Shown here piece by piece: positions 51,025 to 59,024 of a stretch of 64,000 bases of DNA. The position numbers and the translations under genes were made by a program. The stretch lies in NCBI GenBank assembly GCA_943914465.1, contig CALUCD010000005.1, forward strand, positions 1 to 64,000, written 5' to 3'. The stretch's first letter is position 1, and every line of letters starts with the position of its first letter. The DNA is from an uncultured Corynebacterium sp. GTDB taxonomy: Bacteria; Actinomycetota; Actinomycetes; Mycobacteriales; Mycobacteriaceae. The notes under the pieces were generated by a model, which was given only the letters and a program-made list of their open reading frames with translations, was not told where the DNA came from and ran no database searches.

Positions 51025-52468
51025 TTCAGCACTGCCGACGGTGTTGGAAGGGATCGTCGAAAACCGCAAACGTCACCTTGACGAAATCCGCCGGCGCGTG
51101 GCACACGTCGATTTCGGCACGTTACGTAAATCGGAGCGTTCCTTGTACGACAATCTCGCCGCGCCCAGAACGAGTTTCATCATGGAATGCAAAGCCTCCT
51201 CGCCCTCCCTCGGGGTGATCCGCGCGCAGTACAACCCAGGCGAGATCGCCGCCATCTATTCCCGCTATGCAGCCGGGATTTCGGTGCTGTGCGAACCCGA
51301 TAAGTTCAGTGGAGATTACGACCATCTCGCGACGGTAGCCGCCACCACGCACCTGCCCGTCCTGTGCAAAGACTTCATTATCGACGAGATCCAGGTCTAC
51401 GCTGCCCGCTACTTCGGCGCGGACGCGATCCTGCTCATGCTCTCGGTGCTGAGTGATGAGGAGTACGCGCGCCTTGCTGCGCTCGCGGACACGCTTGGCA
51501 TGGACGTGCTCACCGAGGTCATCGACGAGGATGAAGCTCGCCGCGCAGGCCGCCTCGGCGCCAGAATCTTCGGCGTGAACCATCGCAACCTTCACGATCT
51601 GACCATTGATCTTGGTCGTTCTGCGCGACTCGCGGCGCTCGCGCCGGAGGGCGCCGTCGTTGTGTCTGAGTCTGGCATCCGCGACGTGGAAACGGTCCGC
51701 AGACTCGGTGCGCACTCCGACGGGTTCCTCGTCGGCTCCCAGTTGACCAGCCAGCCCGACATTGATCTGGCCGCACGCGCGCTGGTTTACGGCGCGAATA
51801 AGGTGTGCGGGCTGACGTCTTCACGCGCCGCACAAGTGGCGAAAGCTGCAGGCGCGGTCTACGGTGGGCTCATCTTCGAAGCGGCGAGCCCCCGCAATGT
51901 TTCACGTGAAACGGCCACACAGATCATCGCCGCAGAGCCGGGGCTGAGCTATGTCGCTGTGTCACGCTGTACAGAGGGATTTGCCCAGCTGCTTGTCGAC
52001 GGCATCAGCGCCCTCCAACTTCACGCCCCCTACCAAGGCAGCCTGGACGCCGAGCGGGCGCTTATTGCCCGAGCACGCGCAGAGGTGGGGGAGGGCACCG
52101 AGATCTGGCGAGCGATCTCCATGACCCAGCCGGAGGGCGCAGCGGCAGCACAGGCGCTGGCCGGCGCCGATGGCGGCGCGGATAAGCTGGTGCTCGACGC
52201 GCACAGCGGCGGGTCTGGGCAAACCTTCAACTGGGACGAGGTTCCAGACGACGTCAAACCGGTGTCCTTGCTAGCTGGGGGCGTCGGCCCTGCGAACGTC
52301 GCTGACGCACTCGCCGTTGGCTGCGCCGGCGTTGATGTGAACTCTGCGGTTGAGTATCCCGCCACGGCAGGTCCGTGGTCTGGGCACAAAGACGCCGCTG
52401 CAGTACGCCAAACGTTTGACACCATCGCGAACTTTCATTACCCAACGACCCACGAGGATCTCTCATGA
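51011..52468 (+). CDS. trpCF: Fused indole-3-glycerol-phosphate synthase / phosphoribosylanthranilate isomerase
   Basis: The 485-residue bifunctional enzyme starts MAPSSSALPTVLEG after GAGGAGG. The TrpC barrel (1-255) has FIMECKASSPSLGVI, LPVLCKDFIIDEIQV and VVVSESGIRDVETV. The TrpF barrel begins near 258 with KVCGLTSSRAAQVAKAAGA and has LDAHSGGSGQTFNWD near 400 and LLAGGVGPANVADAL. It carries out two consecutive tryptophan-pathway steps. parS site 5 lies within the TrpF part and encodes VSRET. The stop overlaps the trpB start by four bases. Confidence 0.96.
   Translation: MAPSSSALPTVLEGIVENRKRHLDEIRRRVAHVDFGTLRKSERSLYDNLAAPRTSFIMECKASSPSLGVIRAQYNPGEIAAIYSRYAAGISVLCEPDKFSGDYDHLATVAATTHLPVLCKDFIIDEIQVYAARYFGADAILLMLSVLSDEEYARLAALADTLGMDVLTEVIDEDEARRAGRLGARIFGVNHRNLHDLTIDLGRSARLAALAPEGAVVVSESGIRDVETVRRLGAHSDGFLVGSQLTSQPDIDLAARALVYGANKVCGLTSSRAAQVAKAAGAVYGGLIFEAASPRNVSRETATQIIAAEPGLSYVAVSRCTEGFAQLLVDGISALQLHAPYQGSLDAERALIARARAEVGEGTEIWRAISMTQPEGAAAAQALAGADGGADKLVLDAHSGGSGQTFNWDEVPDDVKPVSLLAGGVGPANVADALAVGCAGVDVNSAVEYPATAGPWSGHKDAAAVRQTFDTIANFHYPTTHEDLS
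51898..51913. promoter_or_regulatory. parS site 5, inside trpCF
   Basis: TGTTTCACGTGAAACG (one end mismatch) lies in frame in the TrpF half and encodes VSRET after PRN. Its presence in a conserved enzyme gene shows selection for both functions. Confidence 0.93.
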
Positions 52469-53733
52469 CAACACCTACGACAGAAACACTGCCCAGGAAC
52501 GGAAGCAGCGGCAAGTACCCGCTTCTCCCGGCGTACTACGGCGAATTCGGCGGCCAGTACGTCGCCGAGGGCTTGCTGCCCGCACTCGATCAACTTGAGC
52601 AAGCGTTTGTAGACGCGATGGCCGACGAGGACTTCATGAGCGAATACCGCGGCCTGTTACGTGACTACCTTGGTCGCCCCACGCCATTGACTGAGTGCCG
52701 CAACTTGCCACTGGATGGTGCTCATGCGCGCATCTTCCTCAAACGTGAAGACCTCGTGCACGGTGGTGCCCATAAGACAAACCAGGTGATCGGCCAAGCA
52801 CTCTTAGCAAAGAAGATGGGCAAAACCCGCGTCGTTGCAGAAACCGGTGCGGGGCAACACGGCACTGCGACAGCACTGGCGTGCGCGCTGCTAGATCTCA
52901 AATGCGTGATCTACATGGGCACCAAGGACATGGCGCGCCAAGAGCCGAACGTCTACCGCATGCGGTTGATGGGGGCGGAAGTCATCGGTGTGGAATCCGG
53001 CGCGGGCACCCTCAAAGATGCGGTGAATGAAGCCCTGCGAGATTGGACCGCGACGTTCCACACCACCCACTACCTTCTTGGCACCGCCGCCGGACCGCAC
53101 CCGTTTCCGAAGCTGGTCAAAGAGTTCCACCGCGTCATCTCCACTGAGGCGCGTGCGCAAATGCTCGAACGCATCGGTGCGCTACCCGATGTGGTCACGG
53201 CATGCGTTGGCGGTGGCTCAAACGCCATCGGCATGTTTGCAGACTTCATCGATGACGAATCGGTAGAACTCGTCGGTGCTGAACCAGGCGGCGAAGGGTT
53301 CGGGTTAGGCAAGCACGGTGCGGCGATCAACGCGGGCACCGTTGGCATCCTCCACGGCACCCGCTCGTACCTCATGCGCGATGGCGACGGGCAGGTGGAG
53401 GACTCCTACTCAATCTCGGCTGGGCTGGATTACCCAGCCGTAGGTCCGGAGCATGCGCACTTGGCTCAAACCGGTCGCGCTTCCTACGTTGCCGTCTCCG
53501 ACGAAGAGGCGTTGAACGCCTTTCAGCTCCTGTCACGCTACGAGGGCATCATTCCGGCGCTGGAATCCTCGCACGCGCTCGCCTACGCCTTGCAACGCGC
53601 AGCCGAGGTACCAAAGGATGGCGAACCGCTGAACATCCTCGTCTCGCTGTCTGGCCGGGGGGATAAGGACATCGCCCACATTCGGCGCACGTTGGAAGAA
53701 CACCCGGACTGGGTGGTGGAGGCGGACCAATGA
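52465..53733 (+). CDS. trpB: Tryptophan synthase beta chain
   Basis: The 422-residue PLP enzyme condenses indole with serine. The PLP lysine lies in LVHGGAHKTNQVIGQ near residue 105, the phosphate-binding loop is CVGGGSNAIGMFADF near 250, and GEFGGQYVAEGLLPAL marks the N-terminus. The catalytic glutamate region AETGAGQHGTATA is intact. It overlaps trpCF by four bases at its start and trpA by four at its end, as expected for partners of one complex. Confidence 0.97.
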   Translation: MTTPTTETLPRNGSSGKYPLLPAYYGEFGGQYVAEGLLPALDQLEQAFVDAMADEDFMSEYRGLLRDYLGRPTPLTECRNLPLDGAHARIFLKREDLVHGGAHKTNQVIGQALLAKKMGKTRVVAETGAGQHGTATALACALLDLKCVIYMGTKDMARQEPNVYRMRLMGAEVIGVESGAGTLKDAVNEALRDWTATFHTTHYLLGTAAGPHPFPKLVKEFHRVISTEARAQMLERIGALPDVVTACVGGGSNAIGMFADFIDDESVELVGAEPGGEGFGLGKHGAAINAGTVGILHGTRSYLMRDGDGQVEDSYSISAGLDYPAVGPEHAHLAQTGRASYVAVSDEEALNAFQLLSRYEGIIPALESSHALAYALQRAAEVPKDGEPLNILVSLSGRGDKDIAHIRRTLEEHPDWVVEADQ

Positions 53734-54572
53734 GTCGATACCCCGCAGCATTTGAGCGTTTGGCCGCTAAAGGCGAGGGGGCGTTTGTCCCGTTCATGAT
53801 GCTGTCTGATCCCTCGCCCGAAGCCGCCATTGAGATCATTGCCACCGCGATTGAGGCGGGTGCGGACGCAGTGGAGCTCGGGGTGCCGTTTTCTGATCCG
53901 GTTGCAGACGGCCCCTCGATTCAGCTGTCGCACGTCCGCGCACTCGATGGCGGTGCGACAGTTACCAAGGCACTTGAACAAATCCGTGAACTGCGCGAGC
54001 GCTACCCAGAGCTACCTATTGGCATCTTGACGTACTCGAACGTCGCTTATGTCCGAGGACTTGAGACGTTCTACCGCGACTTCGCTGAAGCGGGGGCGGA
54101 TGCTGTCCTTCTGCCCGATGTGCCCGTGCGCGAATCCGGCCCGTTCTCTCAAGCCGCGATTGCCAACGGCATTGACCCGATTTACATCGCCCCCCATAAG
54201 GCGGCTGAGCCAACGCTGCGCGGTGTTGCGGCGAGTTCGCGCGGATACATCTACGCGGTTTCTCGCGATGGGGTGACCGGTGATGACAATGAGGCGACCG
54301 TTGACGGTTTGCGGGAGGTGGTGGGAAGCCTTCGCGCATTGGGCGCCGCGCCGGTGATGCTCGGCTTCGGCATCTCCACTCCGCAGCACGTGGCGGATGC
54401 CATCGCGGCGGGGGCGGCGGGCGCGATCACTGGATCAGCGATCAACAACATCGTTAGCAAATACATTGCGTACACCCACCCGAATCCTGGCCGGGTCACG
54501 GACTGGGATGGGTTGAAGCAGGAGTTGGCTGCCTACGTTGCCAAGATGAAAGCGGCTACCCTGAAGCCATGA
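53730..54572 (+). CDS. trpA: Tryptophan synthase alpha chain
   Basis: The 280-residue barrel cleaves indole-3-glycerol phosphate to indole. The catalytic pair is visible: AVELGVPFSDPVADGPSIQ near 50 (Glu in ELG, Asp in DPVADGP). LLPDVPVRES and GFGISTPQHVADA (phosphate site) follow. Length is usual. Its stop overlaps the start of the Rieske lipoprotein gene by four bases, so that gene is in the same transcript. Confidence 0.97.
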   Translation: MSRYPAAFERLAAKGEGAFVPFMMLSDPSPEAAIEIIATAIEAGADAVELGVPFSDPVADGPSIQLSHVRALDGGATVTKALEQIRELRERYPELPIGILTYSNVAYVRGLETFYRDFAEAGADAVLLPDVPVRESGPFSQAAIANGIDPIYIAPHKAAEPTLRGVAASSRGYIYAVSRDGVTGDDNEATVDGLREVVGSLRALGAAPVMLGFGISTPQHVADAIAAGAAGAITGSAINNIVSKYIAYTHPNPGRVTDWDGLKQELAAYVAKMKAATLKP

Positions 54573-54940
54573 CATGTTCACGCCGCCTTTTCCTCATCGG
54601 TTCCGCAACCACGTTCGCGGGAGCATTTCTTGCCGCGTGTGGTGAGGAGCCAACAGATGACGTAGCCAAGACCCAGGTGCCGGTCGGCAGCGCGGTCATT
54701 CTTGACCGCTTCATCATCGCTCAGCCCACCGCGGGCGAGTTCGTTGCCTACTCCAGCGTGTGCCCGCACGAGCACGCACCGATCACGCAGGTTCAGGGCG
54801 ATACAGTGCGCTGCGTCAAGCATGGCTCCGTTTTCAGCATTGCCGACGGGGCAGTGGTGGAGGGGCCAGCCGCGTCCGGGCTTGTGCCGGCAACGCTTGT
54901 GGATGAAGGTGAGCGCCTCGTCGTACAGAAGGACGCGTAG
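54569..54940 (+). CDS. Exported Rieske 2Fe-2S lipoprotein
   Basis: The 123-residue protein begins MTCSRRLFLIGSATTFAGAF with a twin arginine, a hydrophobic core and a lipobox-like LAAC, so it is exported by Tat and probably lipidated. The cluster ligands are CPHEHAPI near 71 and CVKHGSVF near 90 (C-x-H then C-x2-H), a complete Rieske site. Small Rieske proteins of this type pass electrons outside the membrane; the partner is unknown. It overlaps trpA by four bases. No transmembrane partner oxidoreductase is adjacent, so the link to tryptophan synthesis may be only shared transcription. Confidence 0.88.
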   Translation: MTCSRRLFLIGSATTFAGAFLAACGEEPTDDVAKTQVPVGSAVILDRFIIAQPTAGEFVAYSSVCPHEHAPITQVQGDTVRCVKHGSVFSIADGAVVEGPAASGLVPATLVDEGERLVVQKDA

Positions 54941-54961
54941 CCGCTTCGTACACTAGGGTCC

Positions 54962-55939
54962 ATGCCCGGATTCTTGAAGAAGATCGACCCGCTGCTGATC
55001 GGCATCATCGCCGCCACGATCATCGCGTTCATTGCTCCGGCCCGCGGCCGCTTCGCGGATGTGTTCGGGGTGCTCACCACGCTGGCGATTGCGCTGCTGT
55101 TCTTCTTGTATGGGGCGCGACTCTCCACCCGGGAGGCGCTACGCGGGCTCACGCACTGGCGGCTGCACGCCACGATCCTGGCGTTCACATTCGTGGCGTA
55201 CCCGTTGATCGGGGTCGCGCTGCGGCCAACGACCGCGTTTATCTCCCCGGAGATGTATCAGGGCATTGTGTTTCTCACACTGGTGCCATCCACAGTGCAG
55301 TCGTCGGTGGCGCTCACAGGGATTGCGCGTGGCAACGTACCGGGAGCGGTCGTCTCAGCGAGTATGTCGTCGCTGATTGGCGTCGTCGTCACGCCGCTGC
55401 TTGTGATGCTGCTGATGGGTGCCGGGAGTGGCGTGCACATTGATGCTTCGGTGTTTCGCAACATCGCGCTCCAACTGCTTTTGCCGTTCGTGCTGGGACA
55501 GATCGCGCACAACCTCGTGCCGCGCGCGGGTGCGCTCGCGAAATCGAAGGCGACGAAGATCGTCGACCGCGGCTCAATCTGGATGGTTGTGTATGCCGCA
55601 TTTTCTCAAGGCGTGGTTGCCGGCGTGTGGGGAAGCATCGCGGCGTGGGAGATCGCGTTCCTTGTCATTTTTGCGGTTGTGCTCGTCATTGCGATGCTCT
55701 GGGTGACGGCGAAAGTCCCGCGCGCACTCGGCTTTTCGCGGCCGGATATCGTCGCGATTCAGATGTGCGGCACGCAGAAGTCGCTAGCAACCGGGCTTCC
55801 GATGGCGTCGGTGATCTTCGGCGGCGCGACGCTGGGTGTTCTCATCATCCCGCTCATGATTTACCACCTGGTGCAGCTCATTACCTGTTCAGCGTATGCG
55901 TCCAAACTTGCCGCGACGGAACAACCCGCCACTGACTAG
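54962..55939 (+). CDS. Bile acid:sodium symporter-like (SLC10A7-type) transporter
   Basis: The 325-residue membrane protein has about ten hydrophobic segments. LIGIIAATIIAFIAPARGRF at the N-terminus, LTLVPSTVQSSVALTGIARG near 100 and IQMCGTQKSLATGLPMASVI near 265 fit the SBF-like/SLC10A7 family. The substrate is unknown in bacteria; some members move organic anions or ions. It starts 21 bases after the Rieske gene. No promoter or terminator stands between them. Confidence 0.87.
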   Translation: MPGFLKKIDPLLIGIIAATIIAFIAPARGRFADVFGVLTTLAIALLFFLYGARLSTREALRGLTHWRLHATILAFTFVAYPLIGVALRPTTAFISPEMYQGIVFLTLVPSTVQSSVALTGIARGNVPGAVVSASMSSLIGVVVTPLLVMLLMGAGSGVHIDASVFRNIALQLLLPFVLGQIAHNLVPRAGALAKSKATKIVDRGSIWMVVYAAFSQGVVAGVWGSIAAWEIAFLVIFAVVLVIAMLWVTAKVPRALGFSRPDIVAIQMCGTQKSLATGLPMASVIFGGATLGVLIIPLMIYHLVQLITCSAYASKLAATEQPATD

Positions 55940-55943
55940 AAAG

Positions 55944-55959
55944 GGTTTCACGTGAAACA
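55944..55959. promoter_or_regulatory. parS site 6, containing the start codon of the next gene
   Basis: GGTTTCACGTGAAACA (one end mismatch) follows the symporter stop by four bases. The GTG at 55952-55954 inside it is the apparent start codon of the small gene that follows. Confidence 0.92.
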
Positions 55960-56266
55960 TTTCGTCCGCATCCATTACAGCGTTCCCGAACTCGGTGGCG
56001 AGCTGCTCACCATCGCGGAGTTGGAGGAGGTCAGCACCACGGAATGCACGATGATCCGCATGATCGAGCTCGACCCCAGCGAGACGATCACTGGCGTCTA
56101 CGTTGACGGCCGAATCGTCGGGCAAGCGAATGAGCCCCTCGCTGCGGTGCCGCACCCGAACACATACGACCAGCTCGAGGGCATCACCGCAACACACCTC
56201 ACCCCAAAAGAGTTCGAGGGTCTCTGGCTCGAGGCGCGTGCGAAGTTTCCGGGAGAAGGGCTCTAG
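55952..56266 (+). CDS. Small cytoplasmic unknown protein whose start lies in parS site 6
   Basis: The 104-residue protein reads VKHFVRIHYSVPELGGELLT, then MIRMIELDPSETITGVYVDG and ends with KEFEGLWLEARAKF. It resembles DUF6881-type small proteins (an E-xD-Gx strand pattern in the middle), but I am not certain. AAAGG lies about seven bases before the GTG, which suits translation. The parS core is thus read as part of the coding region from its GTGAAAC half. Function is unknown. Confidence 0.72.
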   Translation: MKHFVRIHYSVPELGGELLTIAELEEVSTTECTMIRMIELDPSETITGVYVDGRIVGQANEPLAAVPHPNTYDQLEGITATHLTPKEFEGLWLEARAKFPGEGL

Positions 56267-56272
56267 CGTATC

Positions 56273-56293
56273 GACGCCGCTGCGCACGGCGTC
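56273..56293. terminator. Hairpin between convergent genes
   Basis: GACGCCG (56273-56279) pairs with CGGCGTC (56287-56293) around a seven-base loop, seven bases after the stop of the plus-strand gene. There is no T run, so it is a weak terminator candidate. Confidence 0.45.
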
Positions 56294-56314
56294 CTGACCG
56301 TGAGCTGCTACTCG

Positions 56315-56626
56315 CTAGCTGCTGCTGGCCAGGGCGACTGGCAGGCGAAGCGCAGCGCTGCCCAGCGACGCGGTCGTCCCCAGCAGAGCGTATACAACGC
56401 TGAGACCAGTACTGATGAGGAGGTAGGCAGCGCCGATCTTCAGAGCCTGCTCGGTCTCGTAGCGTGAGACCGGTGAGAAGCCGTCGAAGAAGCTCACGAC
56501 ATCGCCAGGAATGGTGATGCGCGAGGATGGCTCAGGCGCGACGATCTGGGCGTGGGCGATTGCCGGAGTGCCGGTGGCGATGACTGCAGCTGCGGATGCT
56601 GCAGCGAGGGTGGTGCGGATCTTCAT
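56315..56626 (-). CDS. Small secreted protein with one C-terminal membrane segment
   Basis: The 103-residue protein starts MKIRTTLAAASAAAVIATGT, a signal peptide ending AIAHA. A short exported stretch follows, then a hydrophobic segment ALKIGAAYLLISTGLSVVYA. GGAGG precedes the ATG at 56626; the longer open frame has no support. It belongs with small corynebacterial exported proteins of unknown role. Its layout (signal, short linker, helix) is shared with the gene upstream at 56830-57303, so the two could be distant relatives or functional partners. Confidence 0.7.
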   Translation of the reverse strand: MKIRTTLAAASAAAVIATGTPAIAHAQIVAPEPSSRITIPGDVVSFFDGFSPVSRYETEQALKIGAAYLLISTGLSVVYALLGTTASLGSAALRLPVALASSS

Positions 56627-56755
56627 AAAATCCTCCGTTGTCGTGGCGAGTTGTATGCAAAGTAACGAATGAATCGTTGCAGACAACATAGCCGAGGTTT
56701 GTCCGAATTTCCCAGCAAACATCAATTTCATTCATGGGTATTCTGCGCAGCGAAA

Positions 56756-56800
56756 TACCCACCCGAGGGGTGCGCGCGACACACGACCCGGGTGGGTATC
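56756..56800 (-). terminator. Long-arm hairpin after the secreted protein gene
   Basis: ATACCCACCCG (56756-56766) and CGGGTGGGTAT (56790-56800) are perfect 11-base inverted arms with a 23-base loop. On the minus strand it lies 30 bases after the stop of the gene at 56830-57303 and is followed by TTTCG, which fits a terminator with a weak T run. It may also serve as an operator for the next gene. Confidence 0.6.
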
Positions 56801-56829
56801 AAGCAGAAGTACTAGCTACAGGGGCCACA

Positions 56830-57303
56830 TTAGAACGGCAGCGGGATGTTCGGCAGGCTCAGACCTGGGATCACGCCTGCGTTAGCAATGCCCAGCAGCG
56901 CAGCCACAACGCCCACGCCGATGAGAATGTTCAAGGTGGTGCCTGGGTTCCAATCCTGTGCCTTATCTGCTTTGAGCGAAGACGTGAACGGCTTCAGAGC
57001 GTCGTTGAGCTCATCGCCGCTCTTGTCACCCACAATGCGGTTGATGAGGGGAGACGCCTCGTCCTTGTTGTAGTAGTTGCGAGCGTCGTCCTCCGTGATC
57101 TCAGAGGAGCCCTTGATGGAGGAGGACTTCTCGCCGTCCTTCGCGGAGCCTTCGCCCTCCTTGTCGGACGACTTCAGGGTGTCAGCGATGGAGCTGGATT
57201 CTTTCGTCTCGCCGGTCCCAGCGGTTTCTTCAGCAAACGCCGGTGCGGCGACAATGGAGAGAGCGGTCGCTGCGGCGACGGCTGCAGTTGCGGTGCGCTT
57301 CAT
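56830..57303 (-). CDS. Small secreted acidic protein with C-terminal hydrophobic segment
   Basis: The 157-residue protein starts MKRTATAAVAAATALSIVAA with a signal peptide ending AFAEE. The mature part is rich in S, E, K and D (SSSIADTLKSSDKEGEGSA), then NYYNKDEASPLINRIVGDKS, and ends with a hydrophobic helix ILIGVGVVAALLGIANAGVI. AGAGG precedes the ATG at 57303; the longer frame to 57375 is not needed. It is exported and likely membrane-attached. I recognise no enzymatic motif. The type is common in corynebacteria and uncharacterised. Confidence 0.75.
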   Translation of the reverse strand: MKRTATAAVAAATALSIVAAPAFAEETAGTGETKESSSIADTLKSSDKEGEGSAKDGEKSSSIKGSSEITEDDARNYYNKDEASPLINRIVGDKSGDELNDALKPFTSSLKADKAQDWNPGTTLNILIGVGVVAALLGIANAGVIPGLSLPNIPLPF

Positions 57304-57497
57304 GGGAGTACCTCTTCCTTCTAGGTATCCACCAAACACTCCCAAAGGCGTTTGGCGGGTGCCGGGGTGGCACATCCGCTGGAAATCCGAGCTTTACAGC
57401 GGATTGTTTTTGTAATCCTACATAAACCCCAGATTGTTACATGCAGCTTGATATAAACATTGCACCGCGTTTGCGCCCAGCTCAGCCGCAGGAATCA

Positions 57498-57809
57498 CTA
57501 CAGCAGGTTCACTACCAGCACGTACACCGCCGTGCCTGCCAAAATGGAGAGATCGGCGCGTCGTTTCCACCACTGCAGCGCCAGCGTGAATATAAGCGCG
57601 CCAAGCGCAGCTGCAAGCTGACCGGGCTGTCCCGCCTTGCCCACCAAGGTGTAGATCACCAGCACTGTCATCACACCGACAGGCATCAACAGACCCAAAA
57701 ACTCGATCAGCGGGCTGTTTTGCAACACCTTGAGCAATGAGAAGGGCAGTGCCCGCAGAAGGAACGTCACCAGCGCCGCGGGCACGAGCACTGCCGCAAC
57801 CATGCCCAC
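57498..57809 (-). CDS. azlD: AzlD-family small branched-chain amino-acid exporter subunit
   Basis: The protein is about 103 residues, with four hydrophobic segments: MVAAVLVPAALVTFLLRALP, IEFLGLLMPVGVMTVLVIYT, LAAALGALIFTLALQWWKRR and SILAGTAVYVLVVNLL. TFLLRALPF is the AzlD signature. AzlD works with AzlC to export branched-chain amino acids or analogues. I chose GTG 57809, seven bases after GGAAGG and three bases after the azlC stop; the frame is open up to 57842 within azlC. Since azlC seems truncated, function is doubtful. Confidence 0.75.
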   Translation of the reverse strand: MGMVAAVLVPAALVTFLLRALPFSLLKVLQNSPLIEFLGLLMPVGVMTVLVIYTLVGKAGQPGQLAAALGALIFTLALQWWKRRADLSILAGTAVYVLVVNLL

Positions 57810-57811
57810 GC

Positions 57812-58291
57812 TCACGCCTTCCGGCAAGCCCATTGCGCCCATCGTTGTCGCTGCCCCCGCCGTTTCCAGGTCAACGCGGTATCGAGTGCGGGGGAAGCGA
57901 ACCGCATAAGCAGTACACCGAAGTAGGCGATCAAGCCGACCATGAGCATTTGCCCGGGCGCGATCAACGCTGCGATGAGTGCGAGGACAGCCGCGATCAG
58001 CGGCGCGGAGAGGTCTTTGCTCGCCTGAAATGCCTCAAAGGCCAGAACTGCGAACAGGGCGGTGAGCGCATACGTTGCATACAGCTTCGGCAACCTCCCC
58101 CGGACAACGTGGCGGGGAAACGTCAACCCATAAAAGATGTGCCGGAAGTTCACCATGAACGCCGTGAGTGCGGAAGCGATCGGACCTACACCGGCAAGCA
58201 CCATATCGATGGCTAAAAACTCCATGGAGCCAGCGAAGATCACGATGGAGAAAATTGGGGTCCACCACCAGGCAAACCCGGCCTGGGTCAT
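57812..58291 (-). CDS. azlC: AzlC-family exporter subunit, apparently 5'-truncated
   Basis: The frame encodes 159 residues starting MTQAGFAWWWTPIFSIVIFA and GSMEFLAIDMVLAG. Usual AzlC proteins are 230-250 residues, and this begins where their second helix begins. The preceding leader and first helix (LPLGIAFG-type) are missing. An in-frame TGA lies about five codons upstream. GAAGGAG abuts the ATG with no spacer, so initiation is questionable. The 125 bases before it contain a short unrelated coding-like stretch (LAGDLDRGGWGQLAAL) ending at a stop beside the ATG, consistent with a deletion that removed the 5' end. It may be a pseudogene. Confidence 0.6.
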   Translation of the reverse strand: MTQAGFAWWWTPIFSIVIFAGSMEFLAIDMVLAGVGPIASALTAFMVNFRHIFYGLTFPRHVVRGRLPKLYATYALTALFAVLAFEAFQASKDLSAPLIAAVLALIAALIAPGQMLMVGLIAYFGVLLMRFASPALDTALTWKRRGQRQRWAQWACRKA

Positions 58292-58415
58292 CTCCTTCAG
58301 TCGTCGTCACTCAACGCCGCCAGCTGACCCCAGCCGCCGCGATCCAGGTCGCCCGCCAGCCAGCTAGCCGCCGAACGCTGCCAGGCGCCGTGCCCGCCGT
58401 GACGTACCCGCGCGC

Positions 58416-59024
58416 CTAGTTATCCTCAAGATTTGCCGGGAAGGTGGCAAACAGGGGAAGAGGCATCGGCTGGCGTCGCATGACGTCTCCCCACAGATCG
58501 GCGCCAGCTGGGGCGATCACATCTGTTGGCAGGGCGGGGGCAACGAACCAGTCGCCCCGGAGGATTTCTTCGTCTAACTGGCCAGGCTGCCACGCTGCGT
58601 ATCCGGCGAAGATGCGCAGCCCCTCCACCTCATCACCAAGCGCAACCGGATCGGCCTCAAGATCCACGTGCACGAGGCGGTTTGCCAAGCGGGTGAACTG
58701 CGGGTGGGAGTCAATATCCACGCCGTTTCTGGTCACGCCGACAGCAACAGCGGACTGTGGCGAAACCGGACCGCCGATGTAGAGCGCCTGCGGTGGTGCA
58801 ACCAGGTCAGCCCAGTCCGCCATGACATTGAACACGGCTAACTCGCTGCGGTGGTTGAGCACCACGCCGATGGTGTGGCCCGCGTCGTGTTCTAGCACGA
58901 GCACGACGGTGCGGGCGAAATCCGCCGAGAGCATGCCTGGTGCAGCAACCAGCAGCATGCCGGGGGCAGGGTCAACGCGTTCGAGTGCGTTGAACAACCT
59001 ATCGGCGTAGAAGTACTCAGGCAT
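58416..59024 (-). CDS. YqgE/AlgH family protein
   Basis: The 202-residue protein starts MPEYFYADRLFNALERVDPA. AlgH/YqgE hallmarks are PGMLLVAAPGMLSADFARTV, HTIGVVLNHRSE near 60, ALYIGGPVSPQSAVAV near 95, and LRIFAGYAAWQPGQLDEEI with RGDWFVAPA near 150-170. The family is conserved, but its function is undefined. Its ATG (59024) overlaps the end of pcnA by eight bases, so it is coupled to it. The GGAGGAG just upstream lies within pcnA. The frame upstream to 59087 is not used. Confidence 0.88.
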   Translation of the reverse strand: MPEYFYADRLFNALERVDPAPGMLLVAAPGMLSADFARTVVLVLEHDAGHTIGVVLNHRSELAVFNVMADWADLVAPPQALYIGGPVSPQSAVAVGVTRNGVDIDSHPQFTRLANRLVHVDLEADPVALGDEVEGLRIFAGYAAWQPGQLDEEILRGDWFVAPALPTDVIAPAGADLWGDVMRRQPMPLPLFATFPANLEDN

